DNA of 64,000 nucleotides, taken from the NCBI GenBank assembly GCA_019915015.1, contig JAHBBC010000008.1, positions 1,054,001 to 1,118,000 on the forward strand, written 5' to 3'. The notes below the pieces were generated by a model that searched no databases, was not told the DNA's origin, and saw only the letters and a list, made by a program, of their open reading frames with translations. The position numbers were made by a program, and so were the translations under genes. Source of the stretch: Auriscalpium vulgare. Taxonomy: Eukaryota; Basidiomycota; Agaricomycetes; Russulales; Auriscalpiaceae. The stretch's first letter is position 1. Each line of letters opens with the position of its first letter. This document shows positions 32,662-44,282 of the stretch, piece by piece.

Positions 32662-33639
32662 GTTAGTATGAGAGTGAGGTGGAAGAGGAGGGGGATAAAG
32701 TACAGGTATTCGAGAATACAACGCTGGCCCCCCGCCCTGAGAACAACAAAAACACTGCTGATTTGTCGTTGCCAGGCCGGTCCGCTGCCAGATTGGATCA
32801 GCAAGGAGGCGCCTGCGCTTTTGTTCTCTGGAAGTTCAATTCAATAGACGCGCATACCTATGACCTGCCGCGATGTGTGCAGATTCACATGGATTGTAGT
32901 TGAGCGTCTGAAAGCGCTGGCGGCAACGGGAGCTCTCGATTCACGAGCCTAGATGTGACGGCCGGTGATTCCGGTTCGTTAGGATATTCTGTGCTCTGCG
33001 GTGAGTCATCCAAAGCAAGGCGCGGTAGACAATAGTCATATTTCCACCTACACCAGTAGGTGGGGGCATCAAGCTTCAAGGCGGGTGTTCGACGCTGGAG
33101 CTCGATCGAGCGGTGGTAGTGGCAGTCTGGCAGAGGAGGCAATGTTCCCACGCGTACTAGACGACCCCGAGGTATATCCGCCGCCAGCAGCCACGACGCC
33201 GACGTCGACAGTGGCATCCTTCACTTTCACAATCCACACCTGCAGAGTTCCAGCTCGATTTCACCTCTGATGCGCGGCGGGAGAATTGAGATCGTCAAGT
33301 CAAGTCGCCTGGGAGTCGGACAACCGCTCGCCTGGATTGTGCAAACTGGCCGACTATCGACGAGGTTGAAGCAGCAGAGGGCATGAAACCCAGGCGTCCG
33401 ATGTCTAGATCAATGGGTGGGATGCGTTCTGGTGAATGGTGCGTGCTTTGTTCCATGAGCTGGCATATGCGTCTTGACATGGATTGCTCGTGCAGGACGA
33501 CAAGCGGCGTCGTCAAGAGTCGTGGCCGGCACTCTGACAGTACGCTCTATCTTGCCGATGCAAAAGCACGAGACGGACCTAGGTCGGACTTGGAGTCACC
33601 AGGACTAGATGTCCTGGGCGATGCCTCCAAGTCGAGTTG
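32662..33639. other. intergenic, no supported gene
   Basis: Upstream of K4 a GAGAACAACA-type remnant of the family 5' block is visible near 32740. A minus-strand ORF at 33217-32885 lacks domains. Nothing else can be supported. Confidence 0.45.
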
Positions 33640-36600
33640 GTAGGTTGCGCTATCTCTTCCAGGCTATGGTGGACTGTACGCCGTCGCTTCACCGTATTCC
33701 ATTGCACTCAAAGAGCTATGATACCTGGCCGTCAGCATCGGTATCTGATGTGAGCGACAGGGGGCGCTGCCGACGTGCTCCAAGACTGGCGGATGATGGG
33801 CAGCCTGAGCTCGGATTGCTGTCCTGAATCCTGATCATTGCCGACTTGCAGAAGGTGCGTTTATCTTTTCTGTTGCACTTCACTGGTTTTGACGCGTACG
33901 GCTCCCAGCGGTCGGTGATCCTATCCTTGGCCCATCAAACGTTCAGCGTTCAACACACGGCCGGCGCGCAACATCTGCGTCAGGAGATCAGCGCGCCGCC
34001 CGTCGAGTATAGTTCTGAACCGTTTTCCGTTTCGGAACGTGCAGTGTGCATTGGAACCAGTAAGTAAACACTTATCTAGCGCGCGCGATCTACACTCAGA
34101 CCTCCTTGTAGCTCTAGGGTGAGATGCAGCTCCCGACGCGCTAGAAGATCTCGGCACACAAGAACAGTGGCTGAAAAGAGGCTTGTCAGAGAACGAAAGG
34201 GACGTCGGAGGATGCATGATACGAGGTGAGCGTTTTACTCCTTGCAATGCCTAAGCCTATCGCTTCGCTAACGGAACTATCATATTAACTCTGATAACGA
34301 GGCCTCCTGCCGAACACGATCGACGCGGTAAGTACATCTCCTCCGCCTACTTCTGACGCCCATGTCTGACGCTCTGCACACACGCCTTCATCCGCCGCCC
34401 GTTAGCACCCATGGCTTTCCATCGACTTTCATCCATGGGATGCCCGGCGACCCCATTAAGTGCTCCTGGAGCTATGCATGATTTGTTTCCGCGCCGATGT
34501 TGCTTAGCATCGACGTCCGACTTTGACCACCTGGCCGTCCAGCGCGTCTCGATGCAGAACGGCGTATCAATATCCATGCTGCAAGAGCGTCCCCCGGGCA
34601 TTGGTCCAATGCCAAGTGCCTGTCAAGACATGCCGGAAAACCCTCGGTCGACGACCAACGATGATCTGTCGAGGACGTACAAGGTGATCGGGGTAGGGTT
34701 TGATGATTGTTTTGCAGCACTAGTGGCGGAATCCACCAAGGAGCTTACGGGCGAGGTAAACATAGTGCGCTGCAGCCTATCAGTTGCGCGTACAGTAGGC
34801 CATGACTCTGAGCTTTGTACTGCGAGACGCGCTGAGTTACCATACATAAACACGCATACTACTGTGTCTCCGATACGTGACGTGACGACCGACCGCGTAA
34901 TCCGGTACGAGAGAATTCAAGCGTGTCATTTGAAAGAAAAGAGATAAATCATACAGTGATACAATCGAAAAAAAGAGGACTATACGCCCTTGGAGATGTC
35001 GTGGTCAAGAGACTGCCCTTCATCTCGAGGCATTGGGACAGCGGGGGTACGCGTTATGATGTACCCGGTCGTGCGATAGACGTGGCGAATCCACCTGACT
35101 GGACCCAATATAAAAGAATCCTTCCTGCCGACAAGGCGAGAGCGGAGCTTCCAGCTCGTCAGCGCGCCGCTCACTTCCGCAAATCGGGACGCGACGACGC
35201 CGATGGGTGGCCGCATGCTTGGGTCTTCGTGGCACATGTCGGCAACAAGATCCTCGAGGAATTTGAAGCCATGGTATTTCTGGTGGGAAGAGTGAGAACG
35301 CTCAGTGATGCCTATGAGATTCATACCTGTATAAAATCTGTACGCAGCAGGTTTCCGAGGTAGTAGATGTCCGTCGGAAACGGATTGTGGCGCGGGCAAT
35401 CAGGGTAATCGTTGAATTCTGGCACAGACTTGTCGCCGCCACGGACTGCACGGTCCAGCGGGGCCCCGTCTGCAGGATCGTAATGGCGGGACAAGCCAAA
35501 GTCGATGAGGTAGTAGCGCGGCGGGCGCTGCGTACGGGTATACGACTTCGCAAACCAGTGAAAGCTCTTGCTGCGGTTCATTTTGATCGGGTGGAAGGAG
35601 TGCGGGTACATGCCGTTTGGATCGAGGACGATATTCTGACCAGTGCAATCCCTGTACGCGGTGATAAGTACTCGACATTTTGGATACATATTATACTGAC
35701 CTGTGAGCAACGTGATTCTCATGCATGAATGCAAGGCCCTGCAATGGATAAGTAATGTTGCAACACACCAGGTGAGATGGCGCACCTCAATTATCTGCGT
35801 GGCGAACGCTACGAACTCTCCGAACGTCCCGAACCGAGGATTGTCGTACGGGCGCATTCTAGGAAGAACAAGGAAAGTGGATGATTCTCCCTCGAGTCGC
35901 TGTGTTTCTAGGAGGGGTATGCAGTGATTCTTGGGATGCCATCTATACTGCTCCGAGGAGAACAACTTTGATATCTGAAGTTCATCGGGCGGCTTGATAT
36001 CGGGCACCTCTTTGAGAATAACCTGTTTCCCATCCGTCATACGTGTGGCATCAATGATGGAGGGAGCCTGCGTGGGTGAGTTGTGTGATTCCAATATGCT
36101 TCATGACCACTCACCGGTATCTTTCGTCTCTGCCAATCCTCGAACCAGCTGCGCGGCAGCTTCCGCCGTGTCCAAGAAAACGTCCTATCCTCATGATAAC
36201 GAGGGCGAAGCATGTAGCCAGCTGCCTCTATCTTCTTCTGATTATTAGCCCAGAATCTTTCGCCAGGTCCACGATGCCCAGGGTCTGCTCTCGTGGCATT
36301 GGACTCAGCGATCGCCTCTGCTGTTTGCTCGGCGTACTTGCGCGCCGGTTCAGTCTCTTGGTCGGCGGTGCCCGAGTTTGAGGAGAGGGAGAGCGCCATC
36401 GTAGGAAGAGTGAGTTTGAGCTCAAGGAGGTAGGATAGAAAGGTAAGTGTCGCCACAGCAGAACCCCGAGAACAACAGCGCTCGGTGGCGCGCGCCAGTC
36501 GCTCGAACCTGATTGGGGCAACAAAAACAGGCCTTGTGGTTGGCCGCTGTCGGTGTCCGGACTGATGGCATGGTGGCTGGGTTCAGGCGCTATTCTGTGC

Positions 36601-36990
36601 ACCATGACGACACTGACTCCTCGACGTTCTCCAGCCTCCGCCGACGCTCCTCTTGTCCTCGCCCACGCCTCTAGCGGAAGGATTCGCAGACCGTGGACGA
36701 GGACATCGGGCACGGAAGACGGCGATGGATGCCAAAGAGAACATGTTTGTGCTGTATGCTAGTAAAAAGCGCTGAACGGCTCCAAATTCTAGAGCGCTCA
36801 CCAACATATGGCCTCGGCGGCCACCTATGACCGACGCGCTGCGTCTATGGTCCTTCCGCCCTGGATCAACGACATAATGTATGCCTGGCATCGCACGACG
36901 TCGTACGGAGCGTTAAAGCGATGCCGATTCGTATGTGATGAAGGGCATGAGGTCGTGGGAGGCGGAGGGGAAAAAAGCAGTATGCTCACC
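33640..36990. repeat. segmental duplication B (carries kinase-like gene K5)
   Basis: Direct-orientation partner of 20108-23640. The left part shares the strings CGCTGCCGACGTGCTCCAAG and CACTGGTTTTGACG with copy A. The right part shares the flank beyond the kinase start. Small indels separate the copies. Confidence 0.8.
34980..36399 (-). CDS. protein kinase-like gene K5 (409 aa)
   Basis: Complete family member with exons 36399-36115, 36067-35786, 35738-35701, 35651-35327 and 35279-34980. The CDS of 1230 nt is in frame with GT..AG introns of 47-49 nt. It starts MALSLSSNSGTADQET. Motifs are DATRMTDGKQVILKEV (putative ATP-binding lysine), FSSEQYRWHPKNHCIPL, HRDCTGQN, DFGLSRHYDP, SVPEF, DIYYLGNLL, MCHEDPSMRPPIG, and the tail RSRLVGRKDSFILGPVRW. 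The stretch between the catalytic Asn and DFG is ~44 residues, much longer than the usual ~14 of eukaryotic kinases. It is closest to K3 in both exon sizes and flanks, consistent with their shared segmental duplication. Cytosolic or nuclear location is likely as no targeting signal is seen. Substrate unknown. Confidence 0.9.
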
Positions 36991-37226
36991 AGGACGATGG
37001 CGGGTATGAGGAAACAGACGTCGGCGATTCGGAGTCGCGCCCACAGCGTTGAGGAGATGGTCCAGCGCGGAGACAGGAAGAGTCGGGCGAGGAGCGAAAG
37101 AAAAGCGCCAAGACGCGACCGCCGCCGCTAGCTTCAGTAGGCTAGGTGCCGAGTTCCGATGGCGGCGCTGTTGCTCGCATGTTCCGGCAACCGCTCCTGG
37201 TTGATTTTTCGTGAAGGACGAGATGT
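36400..37226. other. intergenic upstream of K5
   Basis: It contains the family 5' block (GTCGCCACAGCAGAACCCCG at about 36448) within 100 bases of the ATG. Further out, minus-strand ORFs overlap a donor-like GGTGAGCATACTGC near 36985 that is shared with duplication A. A gene relic is possible but I could not build an exon chain. Confidence 0.45.
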
Positions 37227-37605
37227 GTTGCGCGAGACACAGCCCGACTCGGCACCTGTGCGCATGTGTGTCGGATACTAGAGTAAGTTGAAGTAGCGTC
37301 GGAACAGCGGCCACGCACCGTAGACCTCCATTGGACTCAACTGACAGGGTACTACATCAGCAGAACCATGAGCGTTGGCTTGAGTGCACTCGAACATAGG
37401 TAAAGACGACGGCGTCGACGGGCCCGCGGAGCAGGCCCTGAGCCTAAGGATGCCGGGCTCGGCGATAAGGCCGAAGTCGCCCGATTAACCGACTTTACTC
37501 CGCTACCTCTTTGCTTTCGCCCGTCACCGGCACCGGCACTCCTGCGGCCTCCCCAATCGTCCTTTGCTTATCCAGTAACGCTGCCGTGCCAGTATCATCC
37601 ATGGG

Positions 37606-40601
37606 TACGGTTGACGGGACGTCCGAGGTTCGTTTTGATGCGGCCAGCCGGCCCCGGCTATCACCGGCCTTCGGCACGGCCGCTTACATACATCACGGCC
37701 ACCTCTCGGCTTGTCTGCGTCCTCCCCAGTGAGTCCCCGCAGCTCCCCGTCGACGCGAACCGCACGCGCACGCTGCCTCAAACGGTGCATATGCGGTAGT
37801 GCGCGATTCTAGCGCAATCTAGGGCTCAGAACTAGCATTAGTGGGCGCGACGGCACTGCTAGGCGCTGCGACGGACTGGCGCGTCGGGCTCCCATCCTGC
37901 GCTGACAGACTCAGAAGCTGACACACGTGCGCACGACCACAGACTCGACGGGCTGAACAAGAAGCTGAGCCTGTGGAACTCGCAGCACTACATGGAGCTC
38001 CGCACGAGTACGTCCAGATCGCGCGCTTCGACCCGTCGAAGGGCACCTCGGACGTGATCGACTCGTACAAGAAGCTGCGCGAGCTGCTGCGCAAGAGCGG
38101 GAACTACGAAGAGGAGGACACACCGCAGCTACTCATCTGCGGGCACGGCGCGGTCGATGACCCCGACGCGAGCATCATCTACGACCAGGTCATCAAGCTC
38201 ATCTACTCGGACGATTACAACAATACGCCAGCAACATCATCGTCATGCGCCTGCGGCCCAGCGACCAGCGCGCGTGCTGCCTTTCTTCCTCCTGTCGACT
38301 GCTGATAGTATGATGTGCCCAGTGTTTAATGCGCTCATTGTGAGCTCGAAGATTGTGCTGCAGCTCTCGTCGCGCTAGGACTTCGAAGATTTCCGAGGCG
38401 CTGCCTCTCTCACGGTGTCGCGGCCCAGTCGCGATGTTATGCAGCTGAAGTGGGTGGGGGATTATGAGAATGTATGAGCACACAAAGCAGTGGGTGAGGG
38501 ACGGGTGCGCAAGGCCAATCTGGCCAATGCCTGAGGTGCGCGCCGCACCAATCAAAATTCTAGTCACCAGTGTCCTGCTATCAATATACCTTCCGCACCC
38601 ACACAGATCAATCCCAAGCTTATACTGCATTAAACCTGCACCCCCGCTTGCTGCTCGCGGTGCATGTTGCGAGAGGACTGGGGCCCGCGCGACACAGGCT
38701 CTCTCAACTTGAGACGCCTCTGATAGGTGAGTCTCGAGATTCGGGCGTAGGACGGGCGAGAGACGAGCCCAGGGAGGAACCAAAGGTGTGTAGTCCTGTC
38801 GGTACGGGGCTTCCCCGTGTTGACAGACCTCCTCCGTAGCACGGAAGGAGTGGAGGGCGAGGAGATGTGATCACGCCCGTAGGCGCAAGGCCCGAGCGGG
38901 AGCTCAGTCGTTAGGAGGCTTCCTCCTGGTGACTGGCTCGAGAGAGAGAAGGGCGAGGCGCCGACGGCCCAAGTGCGTCGCGCGTGTGTGGTTCTGTGGG
39001 CGCGCTGTTGGCGCTCGAGAAGCCTCACGCGCTCGTGACTCGTCGCGTCGTCGCGTCGTCGATTCTCGTAGTCGACTAGCAACTACTTTGCCTGAGGGAG
39101 ACTTGAAGAGAATTGAGGAAGGCGAAGAGACGAGAAAAAGAGAAAGAAAAAGAAACACGTTGTATTGATGAATGATCGATGTCAGTGCTTATCGAGTTTA
39201 AATACATACAAGCTAATTCAAAGTCCGATCTATCTAATCTACTGACTACCGATCTACTGTCCTCTTGCGCTGATACTACCGTTCTCGCCTACGCGTCCTT
39301 GACATCCGTCACACAACTCTCCAGGCCCTTCTCACGTATGTCTCCTGATGACCGAGTTGTTTTTGTGTTTTCTGCTAACGGCATGCAACCAGCGCGCACA
39401 TACTACATATTCCCGTGCTCGCAACATCCGTGTATCCATCGAAAACCTCGACAATGGGCATGGCGAGCATGCAACCACACGAGCTCGCCGAGGTCAATGG
39501 AGATTCCGCACGCAGCCGTGAGGATTGCACATGCGGCGATCCCGGCATCGCGTCCACAAGCATGTATGCACAGCTCTGGGAAGCACAAAGACGGAGGAAT
39601 ATACAGAGGATGCATGTACGGTTGGCTGCGCAAGGATGCGTGTCAAGCTGGTGTTCCTAGGCCTGCGACGCTTGCGCTCTATTATCTTGGTGCGAGATTT
39701 ATGCAGACTATTTACTCTGCTTAGTATTACTTTCATGCGCTTGCATTCATGGTCTGACCAGCACGGCGCTCTCGACTCTGCGCGCACGCTGCCATGTCAC
39801 TACAGGGCACGCATCCCTTCCGCGAGGATGGCACGGATGCAGTCCGCTTGCAATTTCATGCCGCCTGGCACGCGCGTACGGCATGCGAACGGAGAAATCT
39901 CAACGCGCATACATTGCACCTCAACGTGCCCAGAGCGATCCTTTTCTTCCTACACTCATGCTAGCACTCTGCTGTGTGGTGCACACCTCGGGCACATGCG
40001 TGCCACCCGATCAACTCTTTTTAGTGCGCCTTCCTGCGCGAGTCTCTCCTGTTTTTTTTTTTTTTTTCACGGGCTCGCTTGACCACGACTCGGAGGTGCC
40101 GCACAACGTTCGACTGGGGCACGTCGCTGAAGGAGAGGAAAGCACGAGCGCCGCCGCCACTCCGAGTCGCGTGTAATATTGCGCGGCCGCTATTTCGCGC
40201 AGAGAAGAAGAGGCTCCTATCCAGGCAGGGTGTGCGAATCAATCTGAATAGCCACCGTGCGCAGCGTCGCGACAGGCTGAGGCACCGTGACCGGAGCGCG
40301 CCTTTCGGCAGATGCCGATGTCTGCTCGGCACTGCGGCACCGCCACCCGGGTGCCTGGAGCTTTCCAGGTGGCTTCAACCGTGCCCAAGGGCCGCGTCAT
40401 GTCTCAAGGGCCGCGTCATGTCTTTTATGAGGCTACCTAGGATTACAATAAATAGTTAACAAGGTACTAGGGAAGGAAGAGAGTACACCGGAAGACTTGC
40501 AGTCGCTGTGGCCGGGAGCGGACCGACGGAGCCGATGGCCGGTGATAGCCGAGTCCAGCCGGCCGCATCAAAATCGAACCTCGGACGTCCCGTCAACGAC
40601 A
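37606..40601. mobile_element. ~3.0-kb TIR element (DNA transposon-like, non-autonomous)
   Basis: The two ends are inverted repeats of ~65-70 bp: left TTGACGGGACGTCCGAGGTT from 37611, right its reverse complement ending near 40595. Similarity continues through TTTTGATGCGGCC and GGCTATCACCGGCC. CATGGG flanks both sides (37600-37605 and 40602-40607) and fits a 6-bp target-site duplication. The other copy of the surrounding repeat lacks the insert (site near 29420). No transposase ORF is recognised inside. It instead holds a broken trehalose-phosphorylase fragment and unassigned sequence. Superfamily not determined. Confidence 0.82.
37943..38400 (+). pseudogene. trehalose phosphorylase/synthase fragment
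   Basis: This is a fragment of a fungal trehalose phosphorylase (GT4-type glycosyltransferase of the ccg-9 group), which interconverts trehalose with glucose and glucose-1-phosphate. RLDGLNKKLSLWN, then HEYVQIARFDPSKGTSDVID, LLICGHGAVDDPDASIIYDQ and, after a one-base loss near 38224, NIIVMRLRPSDQ are recognisable in order. Then an intron-like gap precedes NALIVSSKIVLQLSSR and a stop where the family has acidic residues. At least two frameshifts and a stop are visible, and both gene ends are missing. It lies inside the TIR element, so it was probably captured from a host gene. Confidence 0.85.
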
Positions 40602-40873
40602 CATGGGGCGCAGAGCGTATCGTATACCGGGACTTACATGTACGCTACGGTTTGATTTCTCGGCCATGCATGTCTTGATGATTATTTCACAGATTTAGGT
40701 GTCGTTCAAGGAGATCGTTGTCTGTGTTGGAGGCTGGGAGATGCGTCGCGCTCTACAGTCTGCTGTTGACTTGACGAGGAGATTGACAACGGTACGCCTC
40801 CCCTCACTGCCTTCGCTTGCACAGAGTCACACAATCGCCTCTCCGCCAGCTGGCAAAGTTATGAAGATACGCC

Positions 40874-41149
40874 TCACGTCAATGCGCGGCAAATCCTGCC
40901 ATACACGATGGCAAGCTGTCTCGCCGATGCGGACGCACCTGCAGCTGTACACCTCAAAAGCTGAAACCGACCGGAGACGGGCGCTGGGACATGCGGGCGG
41001 CAGTGGGCGTTGCTCGCCATAGCAACGTTTGAACGCTGCCTGCGCAGTATATCCTCTGCCTTCTGACTCCCGAATCTGGGGCACGACCCATCCAGACGCG
41101 GTCGGACATCATTGATGTATGCGTCTGGCGTCGTCATCTCTGCAGGCAT
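40874..41149 (-). other. conserved short ORF, second repeat copy
   Basis: Partner of the ORF at 29753-29968: it starts MPAEMTTPDAYINDV at ATG 41149 and includes FGSQKAEDIL. Shared protein text with different nucleotides suggests former coding constraint. Function unknown. Confidence 0.35.
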
Positions 41150-42235
41150 GGGCGAGAGGACGTCTGGTGGGTGCAGGAGGAGGCAGGTAGATGCGGGGAA
41201 ACGGCTGGGTCCTCATATTGCGGTACGCTCGTCGTTCTGGACGTCGATGTCCCTTATTCATACGAAGTGCGCTGTTCAGCGAGCTTCAGGTTCTGCAACG
41301 CCTTCTTTACTGCAACCCACGTCACACCCTGACACCCTCTGGCATGCAGATATCAACCTTGCAGCGACGATTGCCGGCGACTTGTGCGTCTCTCGCTCCA
41401 CGTTGCTCATCGTTGTCAACTTGCTGTCTTGATGAATACACCACGATGTCTAGTGTCTTGGCGCCGTTCTGTGTGCTCCTCCGCTCTTTGAAGCTGATTT
41501 CTACTGCGTGTGTTAGCAGCCCGATTGCGCAGCCGAAGTGTACTGACCAGTCGGGCAAGCCCTCCTGTTTTTACTTAGCTGTTCTTCTCGCGTTAAGACG
41601 ACAAGCTATCCCGCCCGCGGTCTCAAGCGACTTGACCTCTCTGCGCGCTCGCCACACGCCTGCTGTGTGTCTGACCCGGTCTTGCGCGTGGCGCACGTTC
41701 ATTTACTGAATATCTCTTCGTATTTTCACCCTTCCACTGGTGAGTTGTACGCGTTGTATGCCCTTCTCAGCGCGCAAACTACTTCGTGCTCGGGCCAGTC
41801 GCTTCATTTTAGGCTCCACTTGTGTACTGCTCTACGCATGGCCGCCGACGTCCAGGTCACCGCGATCGCGCACTCGTTCGTTCGCCTGACGCCGCGGGTT
41901 TCATTACCGCTGCAGTTGATCTTTTGTCGCCACCATCGCTCGGGAGTGGGGCGCGTAGTCTTCCCCTCTAACGTTGTTTCCCTATGCCGCATCTTCTCGC
42001 GTTCTCGCTCTCCGCTCCGCAGGTTTCTCTCTCTAGTATGTACCGTCTTCAAGCTGGTACCTAGGCACGCATTTACCCTTGGGAGTCGTGCTATCCTTCT
42101 ACTGAGCGGCCACCGCACATTCTGCACGCACAACCTTCGGCGATAAATAGCTAGCTAGCCTCAACATATGTTAGATTTACCTCTGCGATGCGCATCTAGG
42201 TCTGCTGGCCCGCCCGTGATATGACGAACTGCCAG

Positions 42236-42866
42236 CCCGGTGCGGATGGGGCTTCCTCGAAGGTTTCATCCAACTTCTACTTACAGGCGTCGCGCTGGGA
42301 GGGTCGCTGCCAAGGCATATGACACGTCAGCTTGTTGGAGTGGCAGCCTGCCAGCATATGCGCCATCGTGGCCAATGACTATCGCACAGGTCAATTCTCG
42401 AGTAAGTACTGACAGGCTAGTATACTTATTAGAATACCCCGGGATAAGTATAATTGCTGATATGGGGAGTTTAGCATGCGACGTTGATCGTGCACCAAGC
42501 CGCCGAATCCCTCCGAATGCGCCAGTACCGTTTCCCCCAAGATCGCTGAGAGCTCGTTGTTGACACCCTTTGCTCGAGTTTATTGCTCGTGCATCCGTAC
42601 GAGCTGTTCATTTATCTATCTTCTGCATACTGACGACGCTTGATCTGGAGACGTGCCGTTGGGATTTGGCCTTGCAACAGCACTGCTCATCAGTAAGGAA
42701 TCAATCGTTCTCCTTGCGCGGCGCACGCCCGCAACAATGGCTGGGCGCCTGGTTTTGCGGAAGAGGCGCGGAAATACGGTATTGTTGTTCCCAATTACCC
42801 ACGCGGCTCCGACAACCTTCATTCTAGCGTTTCCCACTCACCCAACTCCAACACACTCTTCCTACG
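42236..42866. other. intergenic upstream of K6
   Basis: No gene is supported. It contains the promoter region of the plus-strand kinase-like gene; a TATTGTTGTTCCC string near 42780 resembles the reverse complement of the family block but weakly. Confidence 0.4.
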
Positions 42867-44282
42867 ATGGCCCCCTCGCCGTCCTCAGATCTGGGACCCA
42901 ATGCCGATCAAAGGATAGAGCAAGCGCACCCGTTTGCCTTGCAACTCAAAGCGCAGGGCAGAGCTATGGCCAAATTGATTCGAGCAGACCCTGGGCATCG
43001 TCTACACAGTGAACGATTCTGGGCTGAGCATCAGAAGACGATAGAGGCAGCTGGCTACATGCTTCGTCCTCGTTATCATGCGGATAGGATGTTTTCTGGA
43101 TCTCGCTGGAAGCTGCCACACAGCTGGTTCGAGGATTGGCAGAGGATCATGGTGAGTGGCCGCGAGGCATCTTCCGAGTGACACTACTGACCCCCCGCAG
43201 GCTCCTCTCGTCATCGATGCCACACGTATCGTTGACGGGAAGCAGGCTATGCTCAAACGGCTGCATGGCGACAACATGCCTGAAGAATTTGAGATAACGG
43301 AATTTTTCTCCTCCGAGCAGTATAGGCGGAATCCCAAGAATCACTGCATCCCAGTCGTCGAGACAAAGCGCCTTGAGGAATTATCAATGACACTCGTTGT
43401 TCTTCCAAGGATGCGCCCGTACAACAACCCCCGGTTTGGGACGTTCGGAGAGGTTGTGGCGTTCGCCGCGCAGATTATTGAGGTACGCCATCTCGGCTTC
43501 AGCTGAAGAGTCCCAATGATGCTGATCTATATCAGGGCATTGAATTTATGCACGAGCTTCACATCGCTCATAGGTGAGATTGATTCATACTGCTAATTAC
43601 ACACATCTGACCCCGCGCAGAGACTGCACCGGTCAAAACATCGTCCTCGATCCGAGCGGGATGTACCCGAACTCCTTCCACCCAGTCAAGATGAACCGCA
43701 GCAAGAGCTTCCACTGGATCGCAAAGTCGTACACACGCACGCAAAGCCCACCACACTACTACCTCATCGACTTTGGCTTGTCACGCTACTACGATCCTGC
43801 ATTTGGGCCACCACTGGTCGCTATGCGTTGGGGCGGCGACAAGTCTGTGCCGGAATTTCGCGACTATCATCCTGGCCGTGACCGCCCACTACACAATCCC
43901 TTCCCTACGGACATCTACTACATCGGAAACATGCTGCGTGAAGATTTCATCCAGGTATGACTTTTGTACGCATACATATAAGCGTTCTCACTGTTCCCAA
44001 CAGAAATACTTTGGCTTTGAATGGCTCGAGCCTCTGGTTGCGGACATGTGCCACGAGGATCCGAGCATGCGGCCACCCATCGGCCTCGTCGCGTCCAGAT
44101 TTGCGGAGGTGAGCGGGGCGCTGACGACCTGGAAGCTCCGCTCTCGCCTTGTCGGCAGAAAGGATTCTTTCATCTTGGGTCCGTTCAGGTGGATTAGCCA
44201 TGTCTACTGCACAGCCGGGTACATAATCGCGCGTACACCAGCTGTGCCGATGCCACGAGAGGAATCCGCCTCGAAAGCGTGA
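42867..44282 (+). CDS. protein kinase-like gene K6 (405 aa)
   Basis: This is the only complete plus-strand member. Exons are 42867-43151, 43201-43482, 43536-43573, 43621-43954 and 44004-44282; introns are 47-53 nt, GT..AG, and the 1218-nt CDS is in frame. Motifs by residue: putative ATP-contacting Lys114 in GKQAMLKRL, HRDCTGQN at 201-208 (Asp203, Asn208), DFG at 252-254 in YYLIDFGLSRYYD, then SVPEF, DIYYIGNML and EDPSMRPPIG. A glycine loop is not seen; the N-terminal ~95 residues are family-specific and end in SWFEDWQ. The activation segment has a small insertion (HPGRDRP) relative to K3 and K5. The Asn-DFG spacing of ~44 residues is characteristic of this family. It is in inverted orientation to its relatives, so it was copied or flipped separately. 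Catalytic activity is inferred. Confidence 0.92.

Larger units (their letters stand above)
37227..42235. repeat. 2-kb dispersed repeat, copy interrupted by a TIR element
   Basis: The outer parts, 37227-37600 and 40605-42235, match 29075-31060 continuously. The inner 3.0 kb is absent from that copy. This gives a natural empty-site comparison. A poly(T) run of 16 at 40052-40067 lies in the inserted part. Confidence 0.82.

Noticed and set aside
38700..39300. Possible solo LTR (TG-start, AG-rich tract, TGTATTGATGAATGATCG)
   Set aside because: No matching second LTR, target-site duplication or clear TG..CA boundaries could be fixed; it stays unassigned inside the TIR element.
39179..39724. 181-codon ORF on the plus strand
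   Set aside because: No domain; lies in transposon interior; composition unlike the real exons of the window.
40052..40067. Poly(T) as tail of a second LINE
   Set aside because: No reverse-transcriptase remnant or target-site duplication next to it.
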